Assembly (NCBI GenBank): GCA_902776565.1
Contig: CACYQN010000015.1
Span: 1 to 64,000, forward strand
Reading direction: 5' to 3'
DNA length: 64,000 bases
DNA from: an uncultured Bacteroidia bacterium
Lineage (GTDB): Bacteria; Bacteroidota; Bacteroidia; Bacteroidales; ML635J-15
Below, one piece after another: positions 35,323-44,079 of this stretch (its first letter is position 1; each line of letters opens with the position of its first letter). The notes beneath the pieces are model-generated. The model was not told the DNA's origin, made no database searches, and saw only the letters and a list, made by a program, of their open reading frames with translations. A program made the translations under genes and the position numbers.

Positions 35323-35580
35323 AAGGCGAACAGTCGAACAGGCTGACAAACTTGAAGGCTAAATGCCAACCTCAAACAACCTTTAGTTCGCGCCAGCAAT
35401 TTCAAACCACATCAAACCAAAGAGGCTAGAAGGCTGAAAGGCTAAAAGACCGCAAGACTGTCAGCCTGTGAGCCTGTTTGCCCAGAAAATAAAACTTTGA
35501 AACTTAGAAACGGGCGAAGCCCAATTCAAACGGCGAAGCCAATCAAACGCCGCAGGCATTGAAACCATACAAAAAACTTT
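35323..35580. repeat. word-mosaic intergenic spacer A
   Basis: No gene. The spacer consists of repeated short words: AAGGCTGAAAGGC, GAACAGGCTGAC, GAGGCTAGAAGGCTG, CAGCCTGTGAGCCTG, AAACGGCGAAGCC, AAACGCCGCAGGCATTG. The string ATTTCAAACCACATCAAACC occurs here (35399-35418) and again at 45593-45615; CGCCGCAGGCATT recurs inverted at 45536-45555 and in variant form near 60965. Confidence 0.75.
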
Positions 35581-35617
35581 TTTCTACATAAAAACGTTCA
35601 AATCAATTTTTTTTAAT

Positions 35618-35625
35618 TATCTTTG
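35618..35625 (+). promoter_or_regulatory. candidate -7 element of the outer membrane protein gene
   Basis: TATCTTTGC matches TAnnTTTG, 24 bases before the start at 35649. No clear -33 element. Confidence 0.55.
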
Positions 35626-35648
35626 CATTTTGTATAATATAGTAAAGT

Positions 35649-36722
35649 ATGAGAGATTTTATCGGAAACTCATTCAGAATTATGGCGATAAGCCTTGTAA
35701 TAGGCTGTGTATCAGTATTTGTCGCCAAAGCTCAGAATATAGGAGGTTTGGTTGTGTATCCTGAAAATGTGGAAACTCTGCAGGATAATCCTACGAATTA
35801 TGACGACCCTCTTGTTAATGGAAACGGTATCAACGTTCCTGGTAATGCCGAAACGGATAACAATTTTACACCTTCGGAAAAGAATTTCCAGTATGGAATT
35901 TCGGCAGAAGTTGGGTTCAGCTCGATGAGCAAGTATTTGAATGTGCCGTTGTCGATTGGCTATAAGGGATTCAACTTGACTGTTGCAATTCCTTTCTATA
36001 TCCAGAAGAAGGCAAAGTATTCGCCGACTCCTGCATTCCCTAAGGGGTATGTGGCTGCTTACGGCGGTCTTGGTGACATTAGCGCCGAGTTGTCGTACAA
36101 GTTCCAGTATCCGAAGATTTATGACTGCATATCTTTTACAACCTCGTTCCCTACAGGAAACAAGAACCGTATGGTAAAGGGATACATTGTTCCGATGGGT
36201 ACCGGTAGCTTCGACTTCATTTTCTCGAATTCTTTCCAGTACAGGCACGAATACTTCAGAATCTACAATAACATTTCGTACCGCCTTAGCGGAAAGTGCA
36301 AGCGCGACCTCACAATGTCGGTTCCTTACTACGACGAGGCAAATGTATTGCAGACCGGACAGGAAAACATTAACTACGTTACTTCAAACGGAAACTTCCT
36401 CTCGTGCAATACTTCGTTCGACTATCCTGTGTTGAGCTGGATGTCGTTGCACGCAGGTTTCGCAGTAATGAACAGTTCGGCTGGCACAATATATCATAAG
36501 CATACTTATTCGTGGAATGATGGTGTCAACGAGTTCCCGACTTCAAAGTCGAACCAAGCATATACGTCAGTTGACGTCAGGGCTGCCATTGCATTCTCGT
36601 ACTGGGGCATTGACCTTATGTGCGTTGTAGCTCAGCCAGTGTATGTTAAGACTGAAAACCAGAACATTAAGGATAGTCAGAAGTTTAATTTTTACATAAA
36701 GTTGTCAAAGAAAATATTCTAA
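35649..36722 (+). CDS. outer membrane beta-barrel protein, function unknown
   Basis: A 357-residue protein with a signal peptide (MAISLVIGCVSVFVAKAQ). The body consists of alternating hydrophobic-aromatic strands (YGISAEVGFSSMSKYL, GFNLTVAIPFYI, GYVAAYGGLGDISAELSYKF) and ends with KFNFYIKLSKKIF, a C-terminal aromatic residue typical of BAM substrates. It resembles putative porins of the MetA/phenol-degradation type in size and strand pattern, but the family is not certain. The lipoprotein gene follows three bases later, so they are co-expressed. Confidence 0.8.
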   Translation: MRDFIGNSFRIMAISLVIGCVSVFVAKAQNIGGLVVYPENVETLQDNPTNYDDPLVNGNGINVPGNAETDNNFTPSEKNFQYGISAEVGFSSMSKYLNVPLSIGYKGFNLTVAIPFYIQKKAKYSPTPAFPKGYVAAYGGLGDISAELSYKFQYPKIYDCISFTTSFPTGNKNRMVKGYIVPMGTGSFDFIFSNSFQYRHEYFRIYNNISYRLSGKCKRDLTMSVPYYDEANVLQTGQENINYVTSNGNFLSCNTSFDYPVLSWMSLHAGFAVMNSSAGTIYHKHTYSWNDGVNEFPTSKSNQAYTSVDVRAAIAFSYWGIDLMCVVAQPVYVKTENQNIKDSQKFNFYIKLSKKIF

Positions 36723-36725
36723 GAT

Positions 36726-39020
36726 ATGAAGAGGAGTTTATTTCTAATAATTGTATTCGTTTTGTCGTTGGCATTCATCAATGGATGTCATAAGGATCCC
36801 CTTGATTTGGGTAATGTGGGATTTTTGAGACTTGAACTTAAGAAGGGATACAATACCCAGAACAAGGGCGCCGTAGATTCGTTTTATGCTACGGTTAAGA
36901 TAGTGTATGGAGAAGAGGAGGTCGCTTATAATTGCCAGTTTTCCGACCCTAATGACAGTGGTTTCTATACCAATGACATATCATCAGACGGCGACATTAT
37001 ATATGTGCGCAAGGATATGGAATTCCGTGTTATAATCGAAGCTGAAATTGATGGTTTCCTCGTCACTGGAGAATCGGCTACTATGATGTATTCGGATGAT
37101 ATGGAAATGCTTTCGGTGGAAATTGTACTTAGGGCTGGAAGTTCCCGAATCGCAATATATAAGCCTCGTGAGGATGAAATCTTTGGTAACTATGTAGTCG
37201 CATACGGCGAAATCCTTGAGAATGTCGGGACTATGCCGATTCGCGAAGCTGGTGTGATGCTTGTCAGGAAGTCGGTTTACGATACCTACCAGTCGGCAGA
37301 CAGCTTTACGTTTGATAATGAACAGGGCAACAGCAATGACTGGACTGTAGAGTATTACTATGCGGGTCATGATAATGAGGAGAGTGATGCTGAAATATCA
37401 AAGTTCTCCGTTGTTTTGAGAGGACTGGAACAAAATACCGCATATTGCATGAGGGCATTCGCTTTCACGGAGTCGGATTCGTCGATGAACTGGTGCTACA
37501 GCCGTGTTGTTGAGTTCTCTACTAACAATAATGTTGCACATGACATAAGTGTTGTTACCAACGATGCCGACAATGTTACAATGGATGGCGTTGATGTTGC
37601 CGGTCGTGTTGTTCTTCTTGACGGTAATTCGCCCGACAGTGTGACAGAGATGGGATTTGCTTTCGATACATATAGTAATTATGTTGCAAATTCTTCGAAA
37701 CTTGATTACTACCGCAACAATTCGTTCACTTACCCGGCATCTGAAATGACACCAAGCGATAATAATATTATAGTATTCTCGTCTAGTGTTTATGGCTTGC
37801 AGGAAGGAGAAACATATGTCTTCCGTGCATACGCAACATTCCGCGAACAGCCTTACTATGGTGCTGTCAGAATGTTTGCTATTCCGCAGAATCCAGAGAA
37901 CATCAGGCTTCAGTCGGAGCAGATTTCCGAAACATTGACCAGTGCGTACATCGATTTGCAGGGTAGCATTATCAATGATGCAGGGTACGAATTCTCCGAA
38001 GTAGGTTTCGTTTATGGATTCTATGGTAGGGGTGAGGCTCCGTCGAGTGTATATGACCTTAATGGTAGGTCGATGGGTTCGCAGATGTCGGGACGTTTCT
38101 CTTCGAGGGTTAACCTTCCGATAGTCGAAAAGACTATGTATTATGCAGCATACGCACTTACAACTACTGGTTACGAGGCTTACGGCGAACTTTCGGAGGC
38201 TGTATCGGTAGTGCCGGAGAACGTTCCAAGCATATCGTCGTTGCAACTTGACGGGTCGGCTACAACTACGCATTCGATGACTATTTCTTGCTTTGTTGAT
38301 GCAAACGGCAGAAGCGACTGCGAATGCGGTATTATATATTCGGTAGTTGGCGACAACAATCCGACCTACGATACCGTAAAGAAATATTCTTCATCGAGCG
38401 GAACCGAGGAGTTTGTCCTGAATAATTTGCGCAAGGGTACAAATTATAGGTACTGGGCATATATAAAGGTTGTTGATGAGTATATCAGTACCGAAGAAAT
38501 GACAGCAGAAACACTTAATTTGGGAGACATTGGTCCTGGTGGCGGTAAAATATTCTATGCCGACGATGAAAATGGATTTGCCCTTGAATATTTCATACCA
38601 GGAGGAGCTGGTGCAGATCAGGAGGAAGGTGATTCCGCAATCTGGGGTTCAACAAGCGGTTTGGCATTGAATACCGATGCTCCAAGTTCAATTACTGTTT
38701 CGGGTAGGACAAATACCGAGGCAATTGTTAGCTACCACAATAGCATTGGATTCTCTGAAGAGTATGCAGCTTTGAAATGCTATCAGTCAACGCAGGGCGG
38801 AAAGAACGATTGGTATTTGCCTACAAGTGTAGAAATGCAGGAAATTATAACCTATGATGAAGATTTATATTCTTCACGGGATGGTTTCTGGACTTCCGAT
38901 GAGCAGGATGCAGGAAATGCAATCGCTTTCATAGTTTCGTATGATACAGGTTCGTCGTTTAGCCGTCAGGCAACGCCGAAGACTGCTCTGTTGAATTATG
39001 TTTTAGTACGTAGATTCTAA
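36726..39020 (+). CDS. large surface lipoprotein with Fn3-like modules and a DUF1566/Lcl-like C-terminal domain
   Basis: A 764-residue lipoprotein: signal peptide with lipobox FINGC (Cys21). Residues 140-600 hold several Fn3-like modules (LRGLEQNTAYCMRAFAFTES; LQEGETYVFRAYATF; NLRKGTNYRYWAYIK). The last 150 residues start with GDIGPGGGKIFYADDENGFA and contain NDWYLPTSVEMQEI and GFWTSDEQDAGNAIA, the pattern of DUF1566/Lcl C-terminal domains found in bacterial adhesins. Likely exposed on the surface; ligand unknown. Co-transcribed with the preceding barrel gene and followed by a strong terminator. Confidence 0.85.
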   Translation: MKRSLFLIIVFVLSLAFINGCHKDPLDLGNVGFLRLELKKGYNTQNKGAVDSFYATVKIVYGEEEVAYNCQFSDPNDSGFYTNDISSDGDIIYVRKDMEFRVIIEAEIDGFLVTGESATMMYSDDMEMLSVEIVLRAGSSRIAIYKPREDEIFGNYVVAYGEILENVGTMPIREAGVMLVRKSVYDTYQSADSFTFDNEQGNSNDWTVEYYYAGHDNEESDAEISKFSVVLRGLEQNTAYCMRAFAFTESDSSMNWCYSRVVEFSTNNNVAHDISVVTNDADNVTMDGVDVAGRVVLLDGNSPDSVTEMGFAFDTYSNYVANSSKLDYYRNNSFTYPASEMTPSDNNIIVFSSSVYGLQEGETYVFRAYATFREQPYYGAVRMFAIPQNPENIRLQSEQISETLTSAYIDLQGSIINDAGYEFSEVGFVYGFYGRGEAPSSVYDLNGRSMGSQMSGRFSSRVNLPIVEKTMYYAAYALTTTGYEAYGELSEAVSVVPENVPSISSLQLDGSATTTHSMTISCFVDANGRSDCECGIIYSVVGDNNPTYDTVKKYSSSSGTEEFVLNNLRKGTNYRYWAYIKVVDEYISTEEMTAETLNLGDIGPGGGKIFYADDENGFALEYFIPGGAGADQEEGDSAIWGSTSGLALNTDAPSSITVSGRTNTEAIVSYHNSIGFSEEYAALKCYQSTQGGKNDWYLPTSVEMQEIITYDEDLYSSRDGFWTSDEQDAGNAIAFIVSYDTGSSFSRQATPKTALLNYVLVRRF

Positions 39021-39040
39021 TTTTGTTAGAGATACTCCCA

Positions 39041-39070
39041 AAAAGACCGCCAATAAGCGGTCTTTTTTTT
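39041..39070 (+). terminator. terminator after the Fn3/DUF1566 lipoprotein gene
   Basis: AAAGACCGC-CAATAA-GCGGTCTTT (39042-39065), a perfect nine-base stem, followed by a T run to 39070. Confidence 0.95.
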
Positions 39071-39245
39071 CGTTATACAGACAGAATATTTTCCAAGTAA
39101 TTTTTTTCATAAAACAAATGGATATTTAAAATATTGTTTAATTTTGTAGCATTTTTATTCTCTTTAGGTTTTGGTATAAATGGCTTCACAAAGTCTGAAG
39201 AAATGACAAGGAAAAAATGTTTTTTGAAGCCTGTATAAAAGAAAT

Positions 39246-39938
39246 ATGAGAAAACTATTACTATTTTTGTTAATGTCAATTGCAATTGGCATGACTGGTT
39301 GTTTGAAAGATGATATAGATACAATTGCATTGCCGTTCAGTGAAATTCCAAAAGGCGAAGTGCCGGAGGAAATAAAGAATCCATTTAATGGTATGATGCC
39401 TATTTACGAAGGTATAGATCCGCCTGACATAACTGGCAAATTTGTGATTAAGCCTAATAAGCTAGTGTATAGTTCGGACGGCATGGTGGAGCCAGATGAG
39501 GGATTTTACGATATATACTTATCATTCCAGGATCAAACGGCAGTTGGTTCTGCTTCCTTTTCTCAGAAAGAAGGGTTAAGTACGACAGAAGCATCGGATA
39601 TAAGTGTGGTTGGTAGTGGTAGCAATTTTACTGCCTATATAATCGCTAATACAGACGTACTTACTTATGATAATAATCAAATATTGCGAGAAGCAACATC
39701 AAAAATGGCAACCGTTATTTCTGGAGAAGCTACAGATGCTGGAATAGAAAATATGAGGTATGCAGTTGTTTTATTGGAAAAGTACGACCCGTACAATGTA
39801 CTCATGGATGTGAATACCTATCGTGTGTTTAAGGATGGTGATGGTTTGGCCGAGAAGACCGAATGGTCAAAAATGGCAATTGATGATGCAAAATGTCAAT
39901 TGCATATATGTACCGAAAGTTTAAAAACTAAAAAATGA
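39246..39938 (+). CDS. hypothetical lipoprotein
   Basis: A 230-residue lipoprotein: signal peptide with lipobox GMTGC (Cys19). The mature part starts with a proline-rich stretch (FSEIPKGEVPEEIKNPFNG) and then shows beta strands with FVIKPNKLVYSS and FYDIYLSF. It carries no motif that I recognise. It precedes the OmpA-family gene by seven bases, so it is probably an envelope partner of that protein. The upstream gap 39071-39245 is AT-rich and holds no gene. Confidence 0.75.
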   Translation: MRKLLLFLLMSIAIGMTGCLKDDIDTIALPFSEIPKGEVPEEIKNPFNGMMPIYEGIDPPDITGKFVIKPNKLVYSSDGMVEPDEGFYDIYLSFQDQTAVGSASFSQKEGLSTTEASDISVVGSGSNFTAYIIANTDVLTYDNNQILREATSKMATVISGEATDAGIENMRYAVVLLEKYDPYNVLMDVNTYRVFKDGDGLAEKTEWSKMAIDDAKCQLHICTESLKTKK

Positions 39939-39945
39939 AATAGTT

Positions 39946-41259
39946 ATGAAAAAGATTGTAGTTTTTTTATTTGTGGCTATTTCTGTTTTAGGTACGTATG
40001 CTCAGAAAGCTGAGCCATCTGCACAGTCGTTTGTTTTAGGAGTTCGTGGTGGTGTCAATATTTTTGATATGCACTATTCTTCCAATGATGTTAGCTTTTA
40101 TAACCATAAGTATGGTTTTGGCAAGCAATTAGGAATGTTTGTAGGATACGAGGTGAAAGGTTTTTTCGTTAAGCTCGATGCTCTATATACTGCGCGTGGG
40201 GTTAAACTCTCATGGTCAGATATAAACTATAGGCTTGATGCAAATTATCTTGACCTGCGTCTTCCTATCGGCTATGCCTTTTTCTGGAGGAAGAAAGTTC
40301 AGCCGTACATTATGGTTGCTCCTTCTGCAAACCTTGCCATAGGAGGCAAAGCTTACTATAACTCCCAGGGTACATCTGTTAATGTGAACTTATCCAATGC
40401 AAGTATCAGCCCACTTGATTTCAGTGTATTTTTCGGTGGTGGTATGAGATTCCCGATTCCTATCGGAGAACATAGGTTGTATATTGGACTTGAGGCCGGA
40501 TATAACCTCGGTTTTTTAAATACGTTCAGCGATATGGAACTTAACAATACAGCCAATGCAGTAAACCTGCCGATATATGAAGTGTCGGGAACCCGTAAAA
40601 ATGTCGGTATTGAGGCTGCTGTTACGCTTTCGTGGGCTATTCCTCTAGGAAAGAAGCAAAAGGTGGATAATGCACCGAAGGAGGAACCTACACCAGTAAT
40701 GGTGGAGAATATTCCAGAACCAGTGGAACCGCCGGTGGAGGAAACTCCTGTACAGGAACCAGAGGAGATTGTTGAAGAGACTCCTGTTCCAGAACCCGTG
40801 ATAGAGGAGCCAGAACCAGAGCCGGAACCTGTAATCGTATATCAGGCTAAAGAATGTTACTCAATAGAGGAAATGAAAGATTTTATTTCGCGTAATGTGC
40901 CTATTGACGACAAACGTATTTGTATGTTTGATATGAAGTTTGAGTTCGGGTCTGCAGTAATGGAAAAGGAGGCAGAAAAGCAATTGGATGAATTTGTTGA
41001 TCTGTATAAGAAGTTCCCGAATATGCAGTTGCAAATCAGTGGACATACAGACAATGTCGGTTCTGATGCATATAATCAGAAATTGTCGGAAGATAGAGCT
41101 AAATCGGTGCGTGATTATTTCTTGAAGAAGGGTGTTCCTGCTAACAGAATGGTAGTTACTGGATTTGGTCTTAAGTATCCGATTGACACCAATGATACGG
41201 AAGAAGGTCGGGCAAAGAATCGGCGCGTTGAGGTGGATATTAAGATGATTGGCAAATAA
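39946..41259 (+). CDS. OmpA-family outer membrane protein with Pro/Glu-rich linker
   Basis: A 437-residue protein: signal peptide (MKKIVVFLFVAISVLGTYAQ), an N-terminal eight-strand barrel (about 25-235), a linker of about 60 residues made of repeated PEPVEPPVEETPVQEPEE units, and a C-terminal OmpA domain (about 320-437) with FEFGSAVMEKEAEKQLDE, ISGHTDNVGSDAYNQKLSEDRA and NRRVEVDI. It anchors the outer membrane to peptidoglycan. The acidic proline linker acts as a spacer through the periplasm. It follows the lipoprotein gene by seven bases and ends at a terminator. Confidence 0.93.
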   Translation: MKKIVVFLFVAISVLGTYAQKAEPSAQSFVLGVRGGVNIFDMHYSSNDVSFYNHKYGFGKQLGMFVGYEVKGFFVKLDALYTARGVKLSWSDINYRLDANYLDLRLPIGYAFFWRKKVQPYIMVAPSANLAIGGKAYYNSQGTSVNVNLSNASISPLDFSVFFGGGMRFPIPIGEHRLYIGLEAGYNLGFLNTFSDMELNNTANAVNLPIYEVSGTRKNVGIEAAVTLSWAIPLGKKQKVDNAPKEEPTPVMVENIPEPVEPPVEETPVQEPEEIVEETPVPEPVIEEPEPEPEPVIVYQAKECYSIEEMKDFISRNVPIDDKRICMFDMKFEFGSAVMEKEAEKQLDEFVDLYKKFPNMQLQISGHTDNVGSDAYNQKLSEDRAKSVRDYFLKKGVPANRMVVTGFGLKYPIDTNDTEEGRAKNRRVEVDIKMIGK

Positions 41260-41270
41260 GATTTGTAAAG

Positions 41271-41304
41271 AGGCTGTCAAAAAAAAGTTTTGGCAGCCTT
41301 TTTT
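41271..41304 (+). terminator. terminator after the OmpA-family gene
   Basis: AGGCTG (41271-41276) pairs with CAGCCT (41294-41299); the inner CAAAA/TTTTG extends the stem, and a T run follows. Confidence 0.85.
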
Positions 41305-41395
41305 GTGAAAATTAGGCGCAACCTTTCCGATGTAGGTTGCATTTTGTATTGTCCGCTAAATCTTGCGTTGTCACAATTTTTTACGTTGTAGATGT
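41301..41395. repeat. dispersed intergenic repeat R2, copy 1
   Basis: About 95 bases that recur at 55971-56063. Both copies start TTTTGTGAAAATTAG, hold a central hairpin, and end with GCGTTGTCACAATTTTTTAC and TTGTAGATGT. The hairpin of this copy is GCAACCT/AGGTTGC (41318-41340). Confidence 0.85.
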
Positions 41396-41408
41396 ATCAT
41401 GTATATAC

Positions 41409-41435
41409 AAAAAAAGCCGCCTTGTAGGGCGGCTT
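41409..41435 (-). terminator. terminator of the minus-strand lipoprotein gene
   Basis: Minus strand AAGCCGCC/GGCGGCTT stem (41435-41414) followed by a T run, 17 bases past the stop at 41452. Confidence 0.9.
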
Positions 41436-41451
41436 CATAGTATAAAATGTT

Positions 41452-41919
41452 TTATCCAATGAAAGTAATGTCTTCAAAATAAACTTCTCCTTCTTGGATT
41501 GTTATCGAGTAAGACGGAGCAGAGAAAACTTTTTCCTTAACAGCTCCTGTAGCATCCTGAATCTGGTTTGCCTTGAAGTCAACAGGAACAATGTCAACAC
41601 TTACTGCCTTGAAGTTAACTGCTGGCAATTCTACAGAATACTTACCACCAGATATTGCTGCTTCATACTGTAGAGTGCTGTACGAATAAGCAGGATCAGT
41701 TGTTGTCGGATGGCAAAGGTCTTCAGCATCAATTCTGAAGATTATCTTTGTACCGTTAGGAGCATCACCAGGATTTGCTGCTGTAAGGTCAAGGTTTGCC
41801 TTAACTGTTCCTGATATTGTGATGGTCTTCAATGGTTCTGTTTCATATTCCTTGTTGCATGATGACAAAACGAATGCTCCAATAAGAGCGATTGCGATAA
41901 TTGAAAATATTTTCTTCAT
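41452..41919 (-). CDS. hypothetical lipoprotein, beta-sandwich-like
   Basis: A 155-residue lipoprotein: signal peptide ending in lipobox VLSSC (Cys21). The mature part has regular beta strands (KTITISGTVKANLDLT; KIIFRIDAEDL; KYSVELPAVNFKAVSVDIVPVDF; EGEVYFEDITFIG), consistent with a carboxypeptidase-regulatory-like or transthyretin-like sandwich. No catalytic motif. It lies 39 bases after the barrel gene and ends in a terminator, so the two form a small operon and probably act together in the outer membrane. Confidence 0.75.
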   Translation of the reverse strand: MKKIFSIIAIALIGAFVLSSCNKEYETEPLKTITISGTVKANLDLTAANPGDAPNGTKIIFRIDAEDLCHPTTTDPAYSYSTLQYEAAISGGKYSVELPAVNFKAVSVDIVPVDFKANQIQDATGAVKEKVFSAPSYSITIQEGEVYFEDITFIG

Positions 41920-41958
41920 AATTTTAATTTTTTTATTGTTAAACTTTATTTTTTCTGA

Positions 41959-42831
41959 TTAAAAATGGAACATCATAAACAATGAGCCTGATGAAGCGTT
42001 TCTGAATGCAATGCTTCCGTCATTTGCGTCCTTTGGCAATGTTTCAACTTCTCTTTCAGTGCCGGTCCAACGTTCTACAGTTCTGTAACCTTTAAAGTCG
42101 TATCCAGTGTAGAGACCGAGTCTGAATTCACCACCTATCGAAATCTTAGGTGCAATGAAGTATTCAACACCGACAACACCGCTGAGGACTACACCGATAG
42201 AACGGTCGCCGCTCTGCGAAAGAATGCGAGCTCCACCCGAAGTGGTTGTTCCTGCTGCGAAGTCGTACCAGTAAGGAGCAGAGAACTCGGTTGTGATAAG
42301 GTTTCCGTAGTTGTAGGTAGCTTTGGTTTTGGTGTAGTTAACTGAAATTCCGCCACCATAGAATCCCTGAACACGGCCTTTGCCTCTGTACATGAGGTAG
42401 TCGGCACCAATGCCGAGGTCGGTTTCGGTACTCTTCATAACGTCGGTAACAGTAACCTTGGGGTCAGGAATCTGCTGGTTCATCATGACATTTTCACGAT
42501 TGGTTTCGTTGTAAACGCCGATGAGCAAACCTGCGCGGATAGCCGACTTGTCGGTAAGATAGTACTTGCCGAAGAGAACTGGAGTTGTACGTACAAGTGT
42601 GTGGGTAAATGTTCTGAAGCTTGTGCTGTTGCCAGCGGTGCCATTGAACAAGTTTCCAAAATAGTTGACCATCGGGAGTGCATTGATACCGAGTGCGAAG
42701 TCTCCTTCAACTGGCAAAATGTATTCGCCACGCTTCGACATCATGTTGACCTCTCCGTTTTTGTCATTTTCCTGAGCAAATGCATTTACTGTAAACACAA
42801 GTGCCACTAACAAAATTGAAAATTTCCTCAT
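41959..42831 (-). CDS. outer membrane beta-barrel protein
   Basis: A 290-residue protein with signal peptide (MRKFSILLVALVFTVNAFAQ). The body has alternating aromatic-hydrophobic strands (GDFALGINALPMVNYFGNLF; GVVLSGVVGVEYFIAPKISIGGEFRLGLYTGY) and the end SLFMMFHF with a terminal Phe, so it is a BAM substrate of the OmpW/PorP-like size class. Function unknown. It is expressed from the TACTTTTG box at 42868-42861 and is followed by the lipoprotein gene. Confidence 0.82.
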   Translation of the reverse strand: MRKFSILLVALVFTVNAFAQENDKNGEVNMMSKRGEYILPVEGDFALGINALPMVNYFGNLFNGTAGNSTSFRTFTHTLVRTTPVLFGKYYLTDKSAIRAGLLIGVYNETNRENVMMNQQIPDPKVTVTDVMKSTETDLGIGADYLMYRGKGRVQGFYGGGISVNYTKTKATYNYGNLITTEFSAPYWYDFAAGTTTSGGARILSQSGDRSIGVVLSGVVGVEYFIAPKISIGGEFRLGLYTGYDFKGYRTVERWTGTEREVETLPKDANDGSIAFRNASSGSLFMMFHF

Positions 42832-42860
42832 AGTGTATAAATTTTTAATTAAAATCTTTG

Positions 42861-42868
42861 CAAAAGTA
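42861..42868 (-). promoter_or_regulatory. candidate -7 element of the outer membrane/lipoprotein operon
   Basis: Minus strand TACTTTTGC, matching TAnnTTTG, 29 bases upstream of the start at 42831. Confidence 0.5.
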
Positions 42869-42919
42869 GCAATAACTATTTCGTGGAAAGATTTGAAAGT
42901 GAATACTTATTAACATCGG

Positions 42920-43269
42920 AGTGTTTAGAGGGGGGGGCTTGCGGTCTAACAGTCTTGCATGCTAACAGGCTAATAGCCTTGTTGTCTCGCAGTCTAACAG
43001 GCTTGCAGACGGACAGACTGGTCTTCAGCCACGGCTCTTTCATTTAACCGCCCCCTGAGCCTGTCGAAGGGTAAGGTTGGTAGCATTATATCATTTCGTT
43101 ACCTTGACTTCCCTTCGACCATGCTCAGTGCGGCGCGACAAGCTTACTTCGACTGGCTCAGCACATCGCAGCCAGCGGATTTATTCAGATGCTAATTATT
43201 TGTATCACAAATAACAATATGGTCCAAATGAAAGAGCCGTAGTCTTCAGCCTTTTCGCCTTCCAGCCTT
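42920..43269. repeat. word-mosaic intergenic spacer B
   Basis: No gene in this 350-base gap. The outer parts consist of words such as GTCTAACAGTCTTGC, CTAACAGGCTAATAGCC, CAGTCTAACAGGCTTGC and CAGCCTTTTCGCCTTCCAGCC, similar in vocabulary to spacer A. An element with inverted ends (43031-43240) interrupts it. Confidence 0.65.
43031..43240. mobile_element. MITE-like element with 15-bp terminal inverted repeats
   Basis: ACGGCTCTTTCATTT (43031-43045) and AAATGAAAGAGCCGT (43226-43240) are perfect inverted repeats bounding 210 bases without a gene. The word GTCTTCAGCC flanks it on both sides (43021-43030 and 43242-43251), like a target duplication. Inside, CTGAGCCTGTCGAAGGG and CCCTTCGACCATGCTCAG form a further inverted pair, and a third variant CTTCGACTGGCTCAG follows. 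Confidence 0.65.
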
Positions 43270-44076
43270 CTAAGCCAGATTGTTTCCTACCCTGATTGGT
43301 GAGTTGAGCGGCAGCTTTATGTTTGCTAGCCTTTCGTCGTCCATGAATAATATTACGCTCGAACCCATTTCGAAATAACCGACTTCCTCTCCCTTATTTA
43401 TATATATAGGTGTATCGTAGATTCGTTTCGATGCAACACCTTTTTTTATGTTGGTCTGTAAGCCGCTGTCGAACGACAGTTTTGTCTTGCCGACGAACAA
43501 TGCTCCGACTAGAATCATGTAGAATTTGCCGTATTCCGACTTGCCGTGAATTACAATGCGTTCGTTGCGGCAATAAACTCGGTCTTTCTTGTAAACTACT
43601 TTGGGCTTTACGGGACGCAATGTGCCTGGCAGATAGCTTATGTCGGTGATTTCCATGTCGAATGCAGCGTGAACGCGGTGGTAGTTGGCGGGGGAGAGGT
43701 AAAGCACTGCGTACGACGACATGTTTTCGTACTCGTCGCAGATGAGGTCGTCAACGTAGTAGTGCTTGAACTTGACATAAATCTTGTTGTCGCCCGTAAT
43801 TTTGCCGAAGTCGAAGATAAATCCGTCAACTGGAGATACCAAGCCGTCGTTTATCGGGCGAGTTCCCGGTTTCAGGTTGCGCGTAAAGAACGAGTTGAAT
43901 GTCTTGTATCCGTTTGGCGGGACTACATATTCCGACAAGTCAATCTTGTACTTCTTTCTCCAGATTTTCATGACACCGCGAACAAACCACCTTGGCTTTG
44001 TGGAATTGGCAAGTTTTCCCGCCATACGTGAGAAAAAGTTGCGATAGTTTTGCTTCTGTGGTTTCGGTGTCGGCAT
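43270..44076 (-). CDS. psd: phosphatidylserine decarboxylase family protein
   Basis: A 268-residue enzyme of the pyruvoyl-dependent PSD family, which makes phosphatidylethanolamine. It shows TFNSFFTRNLKPGTRP, DGLVSPVDGFIFDFG, the LYLSPANYHRVHAAFD motif and, near the C-terminus, GYFEMGSSVILFM, where GSS takes the place of the autocatalytic LGST cleavage site (Ser as pyruvoyl donor kept). Because the site is a variant, activity is likely but not proven. It precedes no other lipid gene; pth lies three bases upstream, so the two are co-transcribed. Confidence 0.9.
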   Translation of the reverse strand: MPTPKPQKQNYRNFFSRMAGKLANSTKPRWFVRGVMKIWRKKYKIDLSEYVVPPNGYKTFNSFFTRNLKPGTRPINDGLVSPVDGFIFDFGKITGDNKIYVKFKHYYVDDLICDEYENMSSYAVLYLSPANYHRVHAAFDMEITDISYLPGTLRPVKPKVVYKKDRVYCRNERIVIHGKSEYGKFYMILVGALFVGKTKLSFDSGLQTNIKKGVASKRIYDTPIYINKGEEVGYFEMGSSVILFMDDERLANIKLPLNSPIRVGNNLA

Positions 44077-44079
44077 AAA

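Noticed and set aside
37398..38273. 291-residue open frame antisense to the Fn3/DUF1566 lipoprotein
   Set aside because: No signal or domain; the sense gene has clear modules and a lipobox.
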